Shown: positions 21,906 through 31,500, counted from the stretch's first letter. The stretch is DNA of 64,000 nucleotides from DATAGF01 sp963813355 (GCA_963813355.1 CAWEYS010000005.1:1-64000), one strand, 5' to 3'. Notes: a model not told the origin generated them from the letters alone. Translations and numbers: made by a program.

Positions 21906-22390
21906 GGCTGCTGCTCCTGCGCCACGGGATCGCGGAGGACGCGAGCCCGAGGACCGGGTTCCGCGACGCGCCCCGGGAGCTCACGCCCGAGGGCGCGGCG
22001 CGCATGCGCGCCGCCGCCGACGGCATGGCCGCGCTCGGGATCGACGCGGAGGTCGTCCTGACCAGCCCGCTGATCCGCTGCCGCCAGACGGCGGAGATCG
22101 TCTGCGCCCGGCTCGGCGGCGCGCCGGTCGAGGACGGGCGCCTGTGCCCGGGGATGGACCTCGACGCGCTCGAGGACGCCCTGCTGGCGCACCCGGACGC
22201 GGGGAAGCTGCTGGTCTGCGGCCACGAGCCGGACCTCTCCGAGGCCGTCGCCGGGCTCACCGGCGGCGGCCTCGTGGAGTTCCGCAAGGGCTCGCTCGCG
22301 CTGCTCGACGTCGCCGCGGTGCGCCCCGCCGGCGGCCGCCTGAGAGCGCTCTACCCCCCCTCGGCGCTGCGGAGGCTCGGGGCCTCCTGA
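21902..22390 (+). CDS. sixA: Phosphohistidine phosphatase, SixA type
   Basis: Histidine phosphatase of about 162 aa that removes phosphate from phosphohistidine proteins. The active-site LLLLRHGIAED begins the chain and a second catalytic His sits in VCGHEPDLS. No ATG or GTG is in frame before the RHG motif. The best candidate is CTG 21902, whose CTGA overlaps the aceB stop in the same way as the ATGA junctions elsewhere. Downstream it overlaps the convergent exporter gene by 40 bp. A tempting partner is the EIIA-HPr-EI protein at 11822, but this is only inference. Confidence 0.82.
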
Positions 22391-23823
22391 GGCGCCGCCT
22401 CCTCGCTCGCGCGGGCGCGCGGGCGGATCACCGTCGCCGCGATGAACAGGGCGACGCCGACGAGCGATGCCGCGACGATGAACGCCAGGGCGTAGCCGCC
22501 GGTCAGCGCCGAGGCCGTCGACTCGCCCTCGGCGAGCAGGTCCTCGGTCCGGGAGGCCGAGAGCGTGGCGAGCACGGCCAGGCCGAGCGCGCCGCCGACC
22601 TGGAGCGACGTGTTCACGAGCCCGGAGACCAGGCCGGCGTCGGCGGGCGTCGCGCCGGACATGGCGAGGTTCATGAGCGCCGGGAACGCCAGCCCGGCCC
22701 CGCCGCCGAGCAGCAGCATCGACGGCAGGATGTCCACGGCGTAGGACGCCTGCTCGGGGACCCGCGAGAAGAGGGCGAGGCCCGCGACGGCGAGCACCAG
22801 CCCCACGAGCAGCACCGGCCGCTCCCCGAACCGCATCGTCAGCCGCGGGGTGACCGCGAGCGACAGGGCCCCGATCAGGACCGCGACCGGCAGGAACGCC
22901 AGCCCGGTCTCGATGGCGTCGTAGCCGAGCACGCGCTGCATGTAGAGGACGCCGAGGAAGAACATCCCGAAGAGCCCGGCGACCATGAGCACCTGCACCA
23001 GGTTGGCGCCGGACACGTTGCGCGAGCGCAGGATCCGCAACGGCATGAGCGGCGTGCGGGCGCGCGACTGGCGCAGGACGAACGCGGCGAGCAGGGCGAT
23101 CGCCACCGCGCCGAGCCCCAGCGTCCGCGCCGACGCCCAGCCGTGGTCGGCCGCGCCGACGATCGTGTAGACGCCCAGCATGAGCCCGCCGGTGACCAGC
23201 ACGGCGCCCAGGAGGTCGGCCCCCTGGCGCAGCCCGATGCCCCGGTCCGGGGCGATCAGGCGCAGCGCCAGCAGCGCCGTCCCGACGCCGATCGGCAGGT
23301 TGACGAAGAAGATCCAGTGCCAGCTGATCGCCTGGGTGAGGACGCCTCCGGCCAGGAGGCCGATGGAGGCGCCGGCCGCGGCCACGAAGCTGTAGACGCC
23401 GATCGCCGTCGCGCGCTCGCGCGGCTCGGTGAACATCGTCACGATCATTCCCAGGATCACGGCCGAGGCGAGCGCGCCCCCGACGCCCTGGAGGAAGCGC
23501 GCGCCGATCAGGACCTCCTGGCTCTGCGCGAGGCCGCAGAGCAGCGACGCCCCGGTGAAGACGCCGAGGCCGGCGAGGAAGACGCTGCGGCGCCCGAGCA
23601 GGTCGCCGAGGCGGCCGGCGAGCAGGAGCAGGCCGCCGAAGGGGATCAGGTACGCGTTGACCACCCAGGCGAGGCTGGACTGCGAGAAGCCGAGGTCGTC
23701 CTGGATGGCCGGGAGGGCCACGTTCACGATCGTGCCGTCGAGGATGACCATGAGCATCCCCGCGCAGAGCACGATGAGCGCCAGCCAGCGCGAGCGCTCG
23801 GCCGAAGGGCCGGTGGACGTCAT
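22351..23823 (-). CDS. MFS drug exporter, EmrB/QacA (DHA2) family
   Basis: A 490-aa proton-linked exporter with about 14 hydrophobic segments. Diagnostic motifs are LDGTIVNVALPAIQ (DHA2 motif D1), GRLGDLLGRR (motif A) and the motif C region with WHWIFFVNLPIG. The ATG at 23823 has CAGGAGG upstream. It follows a MarR gene on the same strand by 66 bp, with GATNATC sites in the gap, so it is probably controlled by that repressor. Substrate unknown. Confidence 0.9.
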   Translation of the reverse strand: MTSTGPSAERSRWLALIVLCAGMLMVILDGTIVNVALPAIQDDLGFSQSSLAWVVNAYLIPFGGLLLLAGRLGDLLGRRSVFLAGLGVFTGASLLCGLAQSQEVLIGARFLQGVGGALASAVILGMIVTMFTEPRERATAIGVYSFVAAAGASIGLLAGGVLTQAISWHWIFFVNLPIGVGTALLALRLIAPDRGIGLRQGADLLGAVLVTGGLMLGVYTIVGAADHGWASARTLGLGAVAIALLAAFVLRQSRARTPLMPLRILRSRNVSGANLVQVLMVAGLFGMFFLGVLYMQRVLGYDAIETGLAFLPVAVLIGALSLAVTPRLTMRFGERPVLLVGLVLAVAGLALFSRVPEQASYAVDILPSMLLLGGGAGLAFPALMNLAMSGATPADAGLVSGLVNTSLQVGGALGLAVLATLSASRTEDLLAEGESTASALTGGYALAFIVAASLVGVALFIAATVIRPRARASEEAAPQEAPSLRSAEGG

Positions 23824-23864
23824 CCGTTCGCCTCCTGGAGTCGGGGACCAGGAGCGACCGTAGC

Positions 23865-23887
23865 AGATTATCTACTGTCTGATGATC
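23865..23887. promoter_or_regulatory. Candidate MarR operator between marR and exporter
   Basis: AGATTATCT (23865-23873) is a perfect 9-bp palindrome and GATGATC (23881-23887) a second GATNATC. Read on the minus strand, GATAAT within this region also resembles a -10 box for the exporter. A third GATNATC lies at 24419. AT-rich sites of this type stand out in such GC-rich DNA. Confidence 0.4.
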
Positions 23888-23889
23888 TT

Positions 23890-24387
23890 CTACGTGATGA
23901 CGGTGGGCGCCCGCTCGGCGCGGCGCCTGACCGGCTTCTCGCAGGTGGCCGGAGCCGACAGGCGCCCGGTGACCAGCCGCTCCAGCGCGGAGACGAAGGC
24001 GGCCCGCTCCCGGGCGGGCAGCGTCCCCAGCACGTCGTCGTAGACGCGGTCCACGACGGCACGCGCCTCGGCGACCACCCGCGCGCCCTCGTCGGTCACG
24101 GCGACGATCCGCGCGCGGCGGTCGCCCGGCGCAGGGCGGCGCTCCGCCAGGCCGGCCGCCTCGAGCTCGTCCAGGGTGGCGACCATCGTGGTGCGGTCGA
24201 GGTCGCAGATCTGGGCGAGGTGGCCCTGGGTGAACTCGCCCACCATCGCCTTCGACAGGACGCAGTTGGCCCGCGCCGAGATGCCCAGGCCCTCGAGCCC
24301 GGCCGTCAGCTCGTTGGCGAGCGCGTGGCTCGTCTGGCCCAGCAGCAGCATGAGGTCCGCGTCGGTGCGGGCGGGGTCGTCGGCCAT
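23890..24387 (-). CDS. MarR-family transcriptional regulator
   Basis: Winged-helix regulator of 165 aa. LLLGQTSHALANELTAGL opens it, then a helix-turn-helix with FTQGHLAQICDLDRTTMV and the wing EAAGLAERRPAPGDRRARIV. I prefer ATG 24387 over the upstream ATG 24414 because TATCAT ends 6 nt before 24387, the leaderless layout seen elsewhere here, and because homology begins there. It is placed just upstream of the EmrB-type exporter and probably represses both. Confidence 0.88.
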   Translation of the reverse strand: MADDPARTDADLMLLLGQTSHALANELTAGLEGLGISARANCVLSKAMVGEFTQGHLAQICDLDRTTMVATLDELEAAGLAERRPAPGDRRARIVAVTDEGARVVAEARAVVDRVYDDVLGTLPARERAAFVSALERLVTGRLSAPATCEKPVRRRAERAPTVIT

Positions 24388-24393
24388 GGGGCC

Positions 24394-24425
24394 ATGATAG
24401 CGGATCGTTTTCACATCAGATGATC
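24394..24425 (-). promoter_or_regulatory. Promoter and candidate operator of the marR gene
   Basis: On the minus strand TATCAT (24399-24394) is a -10 element ending 6 nt before the ATG. GATGATC at 24419-24425 lies where the -35 box should be and matches the sites at 23866 and 23881, fitting autorepression. Confidence 0.4.
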
Positions 24426-24438
24426 AGAGAGCAGATCG

Positions 24439-24777
24439 TCAGGGCGCGACGACGAGCACGACGCGCCCGCGCCGGACCTCGACCGACACCCCGCCGCCCC
24501 CACCGGGAGCGGTCCAGCGCAGCAGGGCGTGGGCGCCGTGCTGCACGGGCGGGGCCCAGGTCGCGTTCGCCCCCGCGGTCGCGATCAGGCGCGCCGCGGC
24601 CTCACGCGACCCGTGCGCGACCCCGGCCGCGTCGAGCCACGCGACGCTCTCGTCGAGGCAGGCGGCCACCGCGTCGGCGTCCCCGGCGGCCGCCGCCCGG
24701 ATCAGCTCCTCCAGGACCGGGCGCGCCGCCTCGGCGCGCTCCGCGTCGCTCGGGTGGCGGCCGGCGGCCGCGCTCAC
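24439..24777 (-). CDS. Small SnoaL/NTF2-like protein
   Basis: A 112-aa protein. The segment VLEELIRAAAAGDADAVAAC followed by LDESVAWLDAAG and HGSREAAARLI is the helical start and first strand pattern of NTF2-like folds, such as the tail of some ECF sigma factors. The GTG at 24777 overlaps the stop of the preceding gene (GTGA), so I place the start there and not further up in the longer open frame. Function unknown. Confidence 0.6.
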   Translation of the reverse strand: MSAAAGRHPSDAERAEAARPVLEELIRAAAAGDADAVAACLDESVAWLDAAGVAHGSREAAARLIATAGANATWAPPVQHGAHALLRWTAPGGGGGVSVEVRRGRVVLVVAP

Positions 24778-25139
24778 ATCCCCGGCGGGGACGGCTCGAT
24801 CGAGCGGGCGAAGAGCGGCTGCAGCTCCTCGGGCAGCTGCGTGGCGGCGGAGTCGACCAGCCCGGCCACCAGCTCCATGCGCTGCTCCTGGGCGGCCTCC
24901 CGCACCTGCTCCCACCCCGCGCGCTCGGCCTCGCGCTCGTGGCCGACGGCCAGGTCGGCCATGGTCATCGCCACCTTCTCCGCCACGCGGGGGGAGGAGA
25001 GCTGGTGGTGGGCGTCGACCATGAGGATCAGCCGGATCCACGCCTGGCCGCCGTGGTCCTCGGCGTGGCGCACCCAGTCGGGGGACACGTGGGGCCGCAG
25101 CCTCTCGATCAGCCCCGCCCACGCCTCCGGGTCAGTCAA
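24774..25139 (-). CDS. Hypothetical protein, 121 aa
   Basis: I do not recognise it. MTDPEAWAGLIERLRPHVSP begins a mostly helical, soluble, acidic protein with HAEDHGGQAWIRLI, HHQLSSPRVAEKVAM and a C-terminal LPEELQPLFARS. It has no signal or membrane segment. It is translationally coupled to the SnoaL-like gene that follows and lies downstream of a SHOCT protein on the same strand. Confidence 0.6.
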   Translation of the reverse strand: MTDPEAWAGLIERLRPHVSPDWVRHAEDHGGQAWIRLILMVDAHHQLSSPRVAEKVAMTMADLAVGHEREAERAGWEQVREAAQEQRMELVAGLVDSAATQLPEELQPLFARSIEPSPPGM

Positions 25140-25188
25140 GCCGCCTCGCCCGCCGCTCTCGGCGGCGTCGGAACTCGTCGGCGGAGGG

Positions 25189-25464
25189 TCAAAGACGCGA
25201 GAGGAGGTCGGCCTTCTTGGCCTGGAACTCCTCCTCGGTGATGAGGTCCTCGTCGCGGAGACGGGCGATCTCGCGGATCAGCTCCGTCGGGGAGTCCGGG
25301 GCGCGCTTGGGCCGCCGGAGCGGCGGGTCGCCCACGAGCTTCGAGACGTCGTCGGCGGCCTGGCGCGCGAGGCGCTGGGCCTGGTCCATCGCCTTCGACA
25401 GCTCCTGGCCGAGGTCGCGCAGCGCCTGGCGGACCTGCTCCTGGGACTCCGTCATATCCGGCAC
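25189..25464 (-). CDS. SHOCT-domain protein
   Basis: A 91-aa protein: a helical N-terminal half (DLGQELSKAMDQAQRLARQA) and a C-terminal SHOCT domain, ELIREIARLRDEDLITEEEF then QAKKADLL, a short oligomerisation or interaction module. Start 25464 or the internal ATG 25455. Role unknown. Confidence 0.75.
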   Translation of the reverse strand: MPDMTESQEQVRQALRDLGQELSKAMDQAQRLARQAADDVSKLVGDPPLRRPKRAPDSPTELIREIARLRDEDLITEEEFQAKKADLLSRL

Positions 25465-25518
25465 TCTCGCACATCCCCGACCTTGACGAGCCGCCCCGCG
25501 ACGGTGGTACCGTCAGAC

Positions 25519-25973
25519 ATGATGAACCCGGAAACGACCGCCGGGACGTCTCGGGCCGAGCTCTCGCGCCGGGCGAGCGAGGCGCTCGACAAAGTGGCGT
25601 GCGCCGCCGACCGCCGCCTGGAGCGCCACGCCGGGGGCTTCGGCCTCTCGGACGCCAAGCTCGAGGTGCTCGAGGTGCTGAGCTGCTGCGACGACCGGCG
25701 CGCCTGCCTGCACGCGCTGGGCGACGAGCTCCGGGTCACCCGCCCCAACGTCACCAAGCTGGTGGACGGGCTCGAGCGGGGCGGCCTCGTCGAGCGCCTC
25801 CCGCACCCGAGCGACCGCCGCATGGTCCAGGCCCACGTGACCACGGAGGGCCTGCGGGTCGCCCAGCGGGCCCTGCCGGGGCGGGGCGAGGTCCTGGAGC
25901 GGCTGTGGGACGGCCTGGACGACGACGAGCTCGCGCAGCTCGCCGCCCTCCTCCAGGCCGTCGCCGACCGCTC

Positions 25974-25998
<25 letters not shown>
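25519..25998 (+). CDS. MarR-family transcriptional regulator (second)
   Basis: A 159-aa winged-helix regulator. LSDAKLEVLEVL, then HALGDELRVTRPNVTKLVDG as the helix-turn-helix and LVERLPHPSDRRMVQAHVT as the wing are classical MarR. The paired ATG ATG at 25519 is preceded by TACCGT 5 nt upstream. It converges on citrate synthase with a 25-bp overlap. No evident target gene adjoins it. Confidence 0.85.
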
Positions 25999-27305
<1,307 letters not shown>

Positions 27306-27360
27306 GCAGACTGTCCCTTGACGCGGGTGTCGCACCTGCCGGTGCCCGGGGTCCTCGGGG

Positions 27361-27366
27361 ATTCTA
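27361..27366 (-). promoter_or_regulatory. -10 element of gltA
   Basis: On the minus strand TAGAAT (five of six to TATAAT) lies about 55 nt upstream of the ATG at 27305, leaving a leader of roughly 50 nt. I see no clear -35 box. Confidence 0.4.
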
Positions 27367-27510
27367 GTGACGCGGCGCCTGCGAGGGCTCCCGATGGGGG
27401 GATCCGGTCACCCCTGGTACCATCGGGACGTCCTGCGTACGCGCGGGATACGGCTCACGCCGCCTGACACGCCGCCGCTCGGCGGCCCACATCGGATTCC
27501 TGGAGGTACC

Positions 27511-29265
27511 TTGGCCGAGCACGAGAGCTCTCTGGCCGTGCTGGTCGACTTCGAGAACATGGCCCGACCCGGGGCCAAGGGACGAGGCGACTTCGACATC
27601 CACCTGGTCCTCGACCGCCTCGCGGAGAAGGGGCGCGTGCTGGTCAAGCGCGCCTACGCGGACTGGAGCCGCTACCGCGACGCGCGCCACGAGCTGCAGA
27701 ACGCCGGGCTCGGGCTCATCGAGATGCCCTCGGCCCGCGAGGGCGCCAAGAACCGCGCCGACATCCAGATGGCCGTCAACGCGATGGAGCTGGCCTACAG
27801 CCGCGAGCACGTCAACAACTTCGTCATCGTCTCGGGCGACAGCGACTTCACGCCGCTGGTCGGCAAGCTGCGCGAGCTCAACAAGCGCGTCATCGGGGTC
27901 GGCAACCGCGACTCGGCGAGCGACCTGCTGGTCGCCAACTGCGACGAGTTCATCTACTACGACACGCTGGTCGCCCGCGCCGGCGGCGGCTCCCCGCGCC
28001 GCCGCGGCAGCGGCGGCGGGCTGAACCCGGTCCAGCTCCTGCAGGAGACGCTCACCGCCCTGCAGCGCGAGGGGACCGAGTGGCCGCTCGCGAGCGTCGT
28101 CAAGGACTCGATGCGCCGCAAGTACCCGGCCTTCGACGAGACCGACCACGGCTTCTCGACGTTCTCCAAGTTCCTGGAGGACGCCGCCGGGACCGGCCTC
28201 GTGAAGATCGAGACCGACCCGCGCAGCGGCACCTACCGGGTGGAGCTCGCGAACACCACCGCGCCGCCGCCGGCCCCCGCCGCGACGCCGGCCGAGCGCC
28301 CCGCCGAGGAGGGCGAGGGCCGGCGGCGGCGGCGGCGCGGAGGCCGTCGCGCCGAGCCGGCCGCTGCCGAGGCCGGCGCGGGGTCCGAGGCCGCGGAGGC
28401 CGAGTCCGCCGAGGCCGAGGCCGAGGCCGAGGCCGCCGAGGTCTTCGAGGTGCGCGTCGAGCCCACGCCGGACCCCGACCTCGGGGCGCTGCCGCCGCTC
28501 GACGAGCCGATCTCCTACGAGGACATGATCATGCTCGGCCCGGCCCCTGAGGTCGGCGAGGACGTCCCCGACCTCGTCGAGGTGTCCGACGTCGCGGCGG
28601 GCGAGCCGCCGCCGCGCAGCTCGCGCCGCCGCCGCCGGCGCGCGGCGGTCGCCGACCCGGAGCCGACGGTGGCCGACCTCGAGCCGGTCGAGGAGATCGT
28701 CGTCCTGCTCCCGGAGGCGGTCGGGGAGGGGGAGCCCGCCCCCGAGGCCGCCGCAACGGCCGAGGCCGAGGAGCCCGCCCCGCGGCGCCGGCGGCGCCGG
28801 CGCCTGACCGAGCCCGAGACCGAGCCCGCCGCTGAGACCGCACCGGCCGCCGAGCCGGAGCCGGCCGGCGCTGAGGAGGCCGCGCCGGCGCGGCGTCGCG
28901 TGCGGCGCCGCTCGGCCGCCGAGCCGGTCGCCGGCGCCGAGGCCGCCGCGGCGGAGGAGGCGCCCAAGCCGCGCCGGCGGACGACGCGCAAGAAGGCCGA
29001 GGCCGCAGCCGAGGCGCCGGCCGCCGAGGCGGCCGCGGCGGAGGAGGCGCCCAAGCCCCGGCGGACGCGCAAGAAGGCCGAGCCCGCGGAGGCCGGGGCC
29101 GCCGCCGACGAGGCCCCCAAGCCGCGCCGGCGGACGACGCGGAAGAAGGCCGAGCCCGAGGCGGCGGCCGAGGGCGAGGCCGCGGCGGCCGAGGAGGCGC
29201 CCAAGCCGCGCCGGCGCACGACGCGGAAGAAGGCCGAGCCCGAGCCCGAGGCGGTCGAGGCCTAG
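27511..29265 (+). CDS. NYN (PIN-like) and OST-HTH/LOTUS protein with repeated basic tail
   Basis: Probable RNA-processing or RNA-binding protein, 584 aa. NYN nuclease domain at about residues 5-150: VLVDFENM, NRADIQMAVNAM and VIVSGDSDFTPLV hold the acidic residues. LOTUS/OST-HTH follows at about 170-245 (PVQLLQETLTALQRE, FSKFLEDA). The rest is Ala/Glu-rich low-complexity sequence with Arg clusters and, at about residues 482, 511, 533 and 561, four copies of EEAPKPRRRTTRKKAE. TTG 27511 has GGAGGT 4 nt upstream and starts the domain, so I prefer it to the ATG-started frame at 27367. TACCAT at 27418 may be its -10. Confidence 0.85.
   Translation: MAEHESSLAVLVDFENMARPGAKGRGDFDIHLVLDRLAEKGRVLVKRAYADWSRYRDARHELQNAGLGLIEMPSAREGAKNRADIQMAVNAMELAYSREHVNNFVIVSGDSDFTPLVGKLRELNKRVIGVGNRDSASDLLVANCDEFIYYDTLVARAGGGSPRRRGSGGGLNPVQLLQETLTALQREGTEWPLASVVKDSMRRKYPAFDETDHGFSTFSKFLEDAAGTGLVKIETDPRSGTYRVELANTTAPPPAPAATPAERPAEEGEGRRRRRRGGRRAEPAAAEAGAGSEAAEAESAEAEAEAEAAEVFEVRVEPTPDPDLGALPPLDEPISYEDMIMLGPAPEVGEDVPDLVEVSDVAAGEPPPRSSRRRRRRAAVADPEPTVADLEPVEEIVVLLPEAVGEGEPAPEAAATAEAEEPAPRRRRRRRLTEPETEPAAETAPAAEPEPAGAEEAAPARRRVRRRSAAEPVAGAEAAAAEEAPKPRRRTTRKKAEAAAEAPAAEAAAAEEAPKPRRTRKKAEPAEAGAAADEAPKPRRRTTRKKAEPEAAAEGEAAAAEEAPKPRRRTTRKKAEPEPEAVEA
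28954..29238 (+). repeat. Four in-frame direct repeats in the NYN protein tail
   Basis: Units start at 28954, 29041, 29107 and 29191 and encode variants of EEAPKPRRRTTRKKAE. The second unit lacks two codons. Linkers are Ala/Glu-rich and vary in length. The DNA of the units is nearly identical, suggesting recent duplication. Confidence 0.85.
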
Positions 29266-29945
29266 GGGGAGCCGAGCCGGGCGGCGAGGTCCTGCGCCGC
29301 CCGGACCACCTCGTCCTGCGGCAGGTCGGCGCCCGCCCGCGCCACGGCCTGGATGCCCTGCACGTAGGGGCCCTCGGCGAAGGTCACGAAGACGACCTGG
29401 CCCGCGATCCCGCCCTGCGACACCTCGACCCGCAGCCCGCGGGCGCCCTCCACGTCGGGGACCTCGAGCGCCGTCGCCTGGCCGAGGGGGCTGTCCTCCA
29501 CCTCCGCGGCCGCGGCGTCGACCTCGCTGCGGGCCGCCTCGTCGTCGCGCATCCGTATCGCGTAGCTGCGCACCAGCGCGACGCCCCCGGCCGGATCCTC
29601 GCCCGCCTGGTCGCGCAGGAGGCCGTCGGCGTAGCCGCCCTCCTCGAGGCGACGCCGCGCCGCCTCGCGGGCCGGGTCGCCCGCCTGGTAGAGGGCGGCG
29701 ACGAAGTCCTCGGCGGTCGGCAGCGGGGTGAGCTCCCCCGGCCGCACGCCCGCCAGGGCGTCCTCGGCCGGAAGGCGGCCGGCCAGCTCGTCGGCGGGCG
29801 CGGTCGCCGCGGTGGACGCGCCGGTGGGCGGGGGCGGCGCGGCGGTGCTCGCCGCCTCGGTCGAGCCGTCGCCGGACGACCCGCCGCAGGCTGCCGCCAG
29901 CGCGATCGCGCCGACCGCGAGGGTCGCGGCGAGCGCCCGCCTCAC
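29262..29945 (-). CDS. Lipoprotein of unknown function
   Basis: A 227-aa protein with a signal peptide ending in the lipobox LAAAC (Cys near residue 20), followed by a Gly/Ser/Thr/Ala/Pro linker. The mature domain has DFVAALYQAGDPAREAARRR, LVRSYAIRMRDDEAARSEVD and VVFVTFAEGPYVQGIQ, resembling a small alpha/beta fold. GTG 29945 overlaps the mec+ stop (GTGA), making it the last gene of the cysteine cluster. I do not know its role; a link to sulfur metabolism is only positional. Confidence 0.7.
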   Translation of the reverse strand: MRRALAATLAVGAIALAAACGGSSGDGSTEAASTAAPPPPTGASTAATAPADELAGRLPAEDALAGVRPGELTPLPTAEDFVAALYQAGDPAREAARRRLEEGGYADGLLRDQAGEDPAGGVALVRSYAIRMRDDEAARSEVDAAAAEVEDSPLGQATALEVPDVEGARGLRVEVSQGGIAGQVVFVTFAEGPYVQGIQAVARAGADLPQDEVVRAAQDLAARLGSP

Positions 29946-30352
29946 CCGATCTCCACCGGCTCCTCGGCGATCTGCTCGCCCTCCTCCGCGCCCCGGCTGA
30001 TGCGGAACGCCCGGATCTCGGGTGCGTCGCGGTCGGCGATCGACACGATCAGGTAGAGCGTGTCGGGGAAGAAGGCCAGCTCGACGTCGGTGCGCGAGGG
30101 GTAGGCGGCCGAGCGGGTGTGCGAGTGGTAGATCGCCAGCAGGTCCTCGCCCGAGGCCTCGATGTCGTCCATGATCCGCAGCTGCTCGCGCGGCTCCATG
30201 ACGTACATGAACGGGCTGCCCTCGGTGTTGCCCGCCCGCAGGACCCGGGTGGCCTCGCCGTGGAGGCCGGCGATCATCCCGCAGCACTCGTTGGGCAGAT
30301 CGGCGATCGCGTGGTCCACCAGCTCCTGGGCGAGGGTGGGGGCGATCCGCAC
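29942..30352 (-). CDS. mec: JAMM/MPN+ metallopeptidase, CysO-cysteine peptidase
   Basis: Zinc peptidase that releases cysteine from the C-terminus of the carrier CysO. The JAMM motif is complete: IYHSHTRSAAYPSRTD gives H-x-H-x7-S-x2-D, with an upstream Glu in PNECCGMI. At 136 aa it matches the short Mec+ type of actinobacteria. It follows cysM on the same strand with a 182-bp gap that holds structured element copy 1. In Mycobacterium tuberculosis the same three functions sit together as mec+, cysO and cysM. Confidence 0.9.
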   Translation of the reverse strand: MRIAPTLAQELVDHAIADLPNECCGMIAGLHGEATRVLRAGNTEGSPFMYVMEPREQLRIMDDIEASGEDLLAIYHSHTRSAAYPSRTDVELAFFPDTLYLIVSIADRDAPEIRAFRISRGAEEGEQIAEEPVEIG

Positions 30353-30423
30353 CGGCGGAACGCTACCCGAGGCTGGACCGCCCCCCGGTCAGGCCGGGCA
30401 GGCGCGAGGTCGCGGCCAGAACG

Positions 30424-30530
30424 CTTTTTCCGGCGCCTGCCCCGGCGAAGCCGGTGCGCCGGTCTGCCGGAGGGCCCGGCCAGGGCCCGGAGGCGCGCAT
30501 GGCCGCCCGAAAGAGGCGGCCATCCGCATC
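30424..30530. repeat. Structured intergenic element, copy 1
   Basis: About 94 nt (30430-30523) that folds, on either strand, into four stems. P1 is CCGGCGC/GCGCCGG (30430-30436 with 30456-30462). It encloses P1a, CCGGC-GAA-GCCGG (30442-30454). P2 is GGGCCC-GGCCA-GGGCCC (30472-30488). P3 is a 9-bp stem (30499-30507 with 30515-30523) closed by the loop CGAAAGA. Copy 2 at 52391-52485 has the same layout with paired base changes. It lies between cysM and mec+. On the minus strand it would be part of the mec+ leader, about 78 nt before its start. Confidence 0.7.
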
Positions 30531-30534
30531 CTTC

Positions 30535-31500
30535 TCACCAGAAGATGCCGTGGTCGAGCGCGTCCTCGACGTCGTCGACGTCGTCGGTCCAGATGCCGGC
30601 CGACAGGTACTTCCAGCCGCCGTCGCAGACGATCCCGACGACGGTCCCGCGCGTCATCCCGGCGGCGATGCGGGCGCAGACGTGGATGACGGCGCCCGAC
30701 GAGACGCCCGCGAAGATGCCCTCCTCGGTGGCGAGGCGGCGGGTCATGACGATCGAGTCGCGGTTCGAGACCAGCAGCTTGCGGTCGAGCCGCGCCACGT
30801 CGAGGATCGGCGGGACGAAGCCGTCGTCGAGGCTGCGCAGCCCGCTCACCGGGTCGCCCTGGAGCGGCTCGCAGGCGACGATCTCGATCTCGGGCCGGTG
30901 CTCCTTCAGCCGGCGCGACGACCCCATGAGGGTCCCGCCGGTGCCGAGCCCGGCCACGAAGACGTCGATCTCCGGGCAGTCGCGCACGATCTCCTCGGCC
31001 GTGCCCTCGTAGTGGGCGCGCGGGTTGGCCGGGTTGCCGTACTGGAAGGGCATGTAGAGCCCGTTCTCCGACGAGAGCCGCCGCGCCACCTCGACCGCCC
31101 CGTTCGAGCCGAACTCGCCGTCGGTCGGCACGATCTCGGCGCCGTACAGCTCGAGCAGCTGGCGGCGCTCGGGGGTCACGTTCTCGGGCATCACCGCGAC
31201 CAGCTTGTAGCCGCGCACCCGGCAGATCATCGCCAGCGAGATCCCGGTGTTGCCGGAGGTGGGCTCCATGATCGTGTCGCCGGGCTTGACCACGCCGCGC
31301 CGCTCGGCGTCCTCGATCAGCGCCAGGGCGGTGCGGTCCTTGATCGAGCCGGTCGGGTTGTGGCTCTCCAGCTTCGCCAGGACCCGCACCTCGGGGTTGG
31401 GCGAGACGTGGTGCAGCTCGACGAGGGGCGTCTCGCCGATCGTCGCGACGAGGTCGGCCGAGACCGTCGTGGGCGGCGGCGCCAGGCCGACGTCGGTCAC
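30535..31500 (-). CDS. cysM: O-phosphoserine/CysO-dependent cysteine synthase
   Basis: PLP enzyme of 321 aa. The Schiff-base lysine lies in NPTGSIKDR and the phosphate loop is GLGTGGTLMG; EPTSGNTGISLA is the substrate loop. In the CysO pathway the enzyme joins phosphoserine-derived aminoacrylate to CysO thiocarboxylate. The gene order moeZ-cysO-cysM-mec+ argues for this CysM role over a sulfide-using CysK. GTG 31500 overlaps the cysO stop (GTGA), with GGAGGG about 9 nt upstream. Confidence 0.9.
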   Translation of the reverse strand: MTDVGLAPPPTTVSADLVATIGETPLVELHHVSPNPEVRVLAKLESHNPTGSIKDRTALALIEDAERRGVVKPGDTIMEPTSGNTGISLAMICRVRGYKLVAVMPENVTPERRQLLELYGAEIVPTDGEFGSNGAVEVARRLSSENGLYMPFQYGNPANPRAHYEGTAEEIVRDCPEIDVFVAGLGTGGTLMGSSRRLKEHRPEIEIVACEPLQGDPVSGLRSLDDGFVPPILDVARLDRKLLVSNRDSIVMTRRLATEEGIFAGVSSGAVIHVCARIAAGMTRGTVVGIVCDGGWKYLSAGIWTDDVDDVEDALDHGIFW

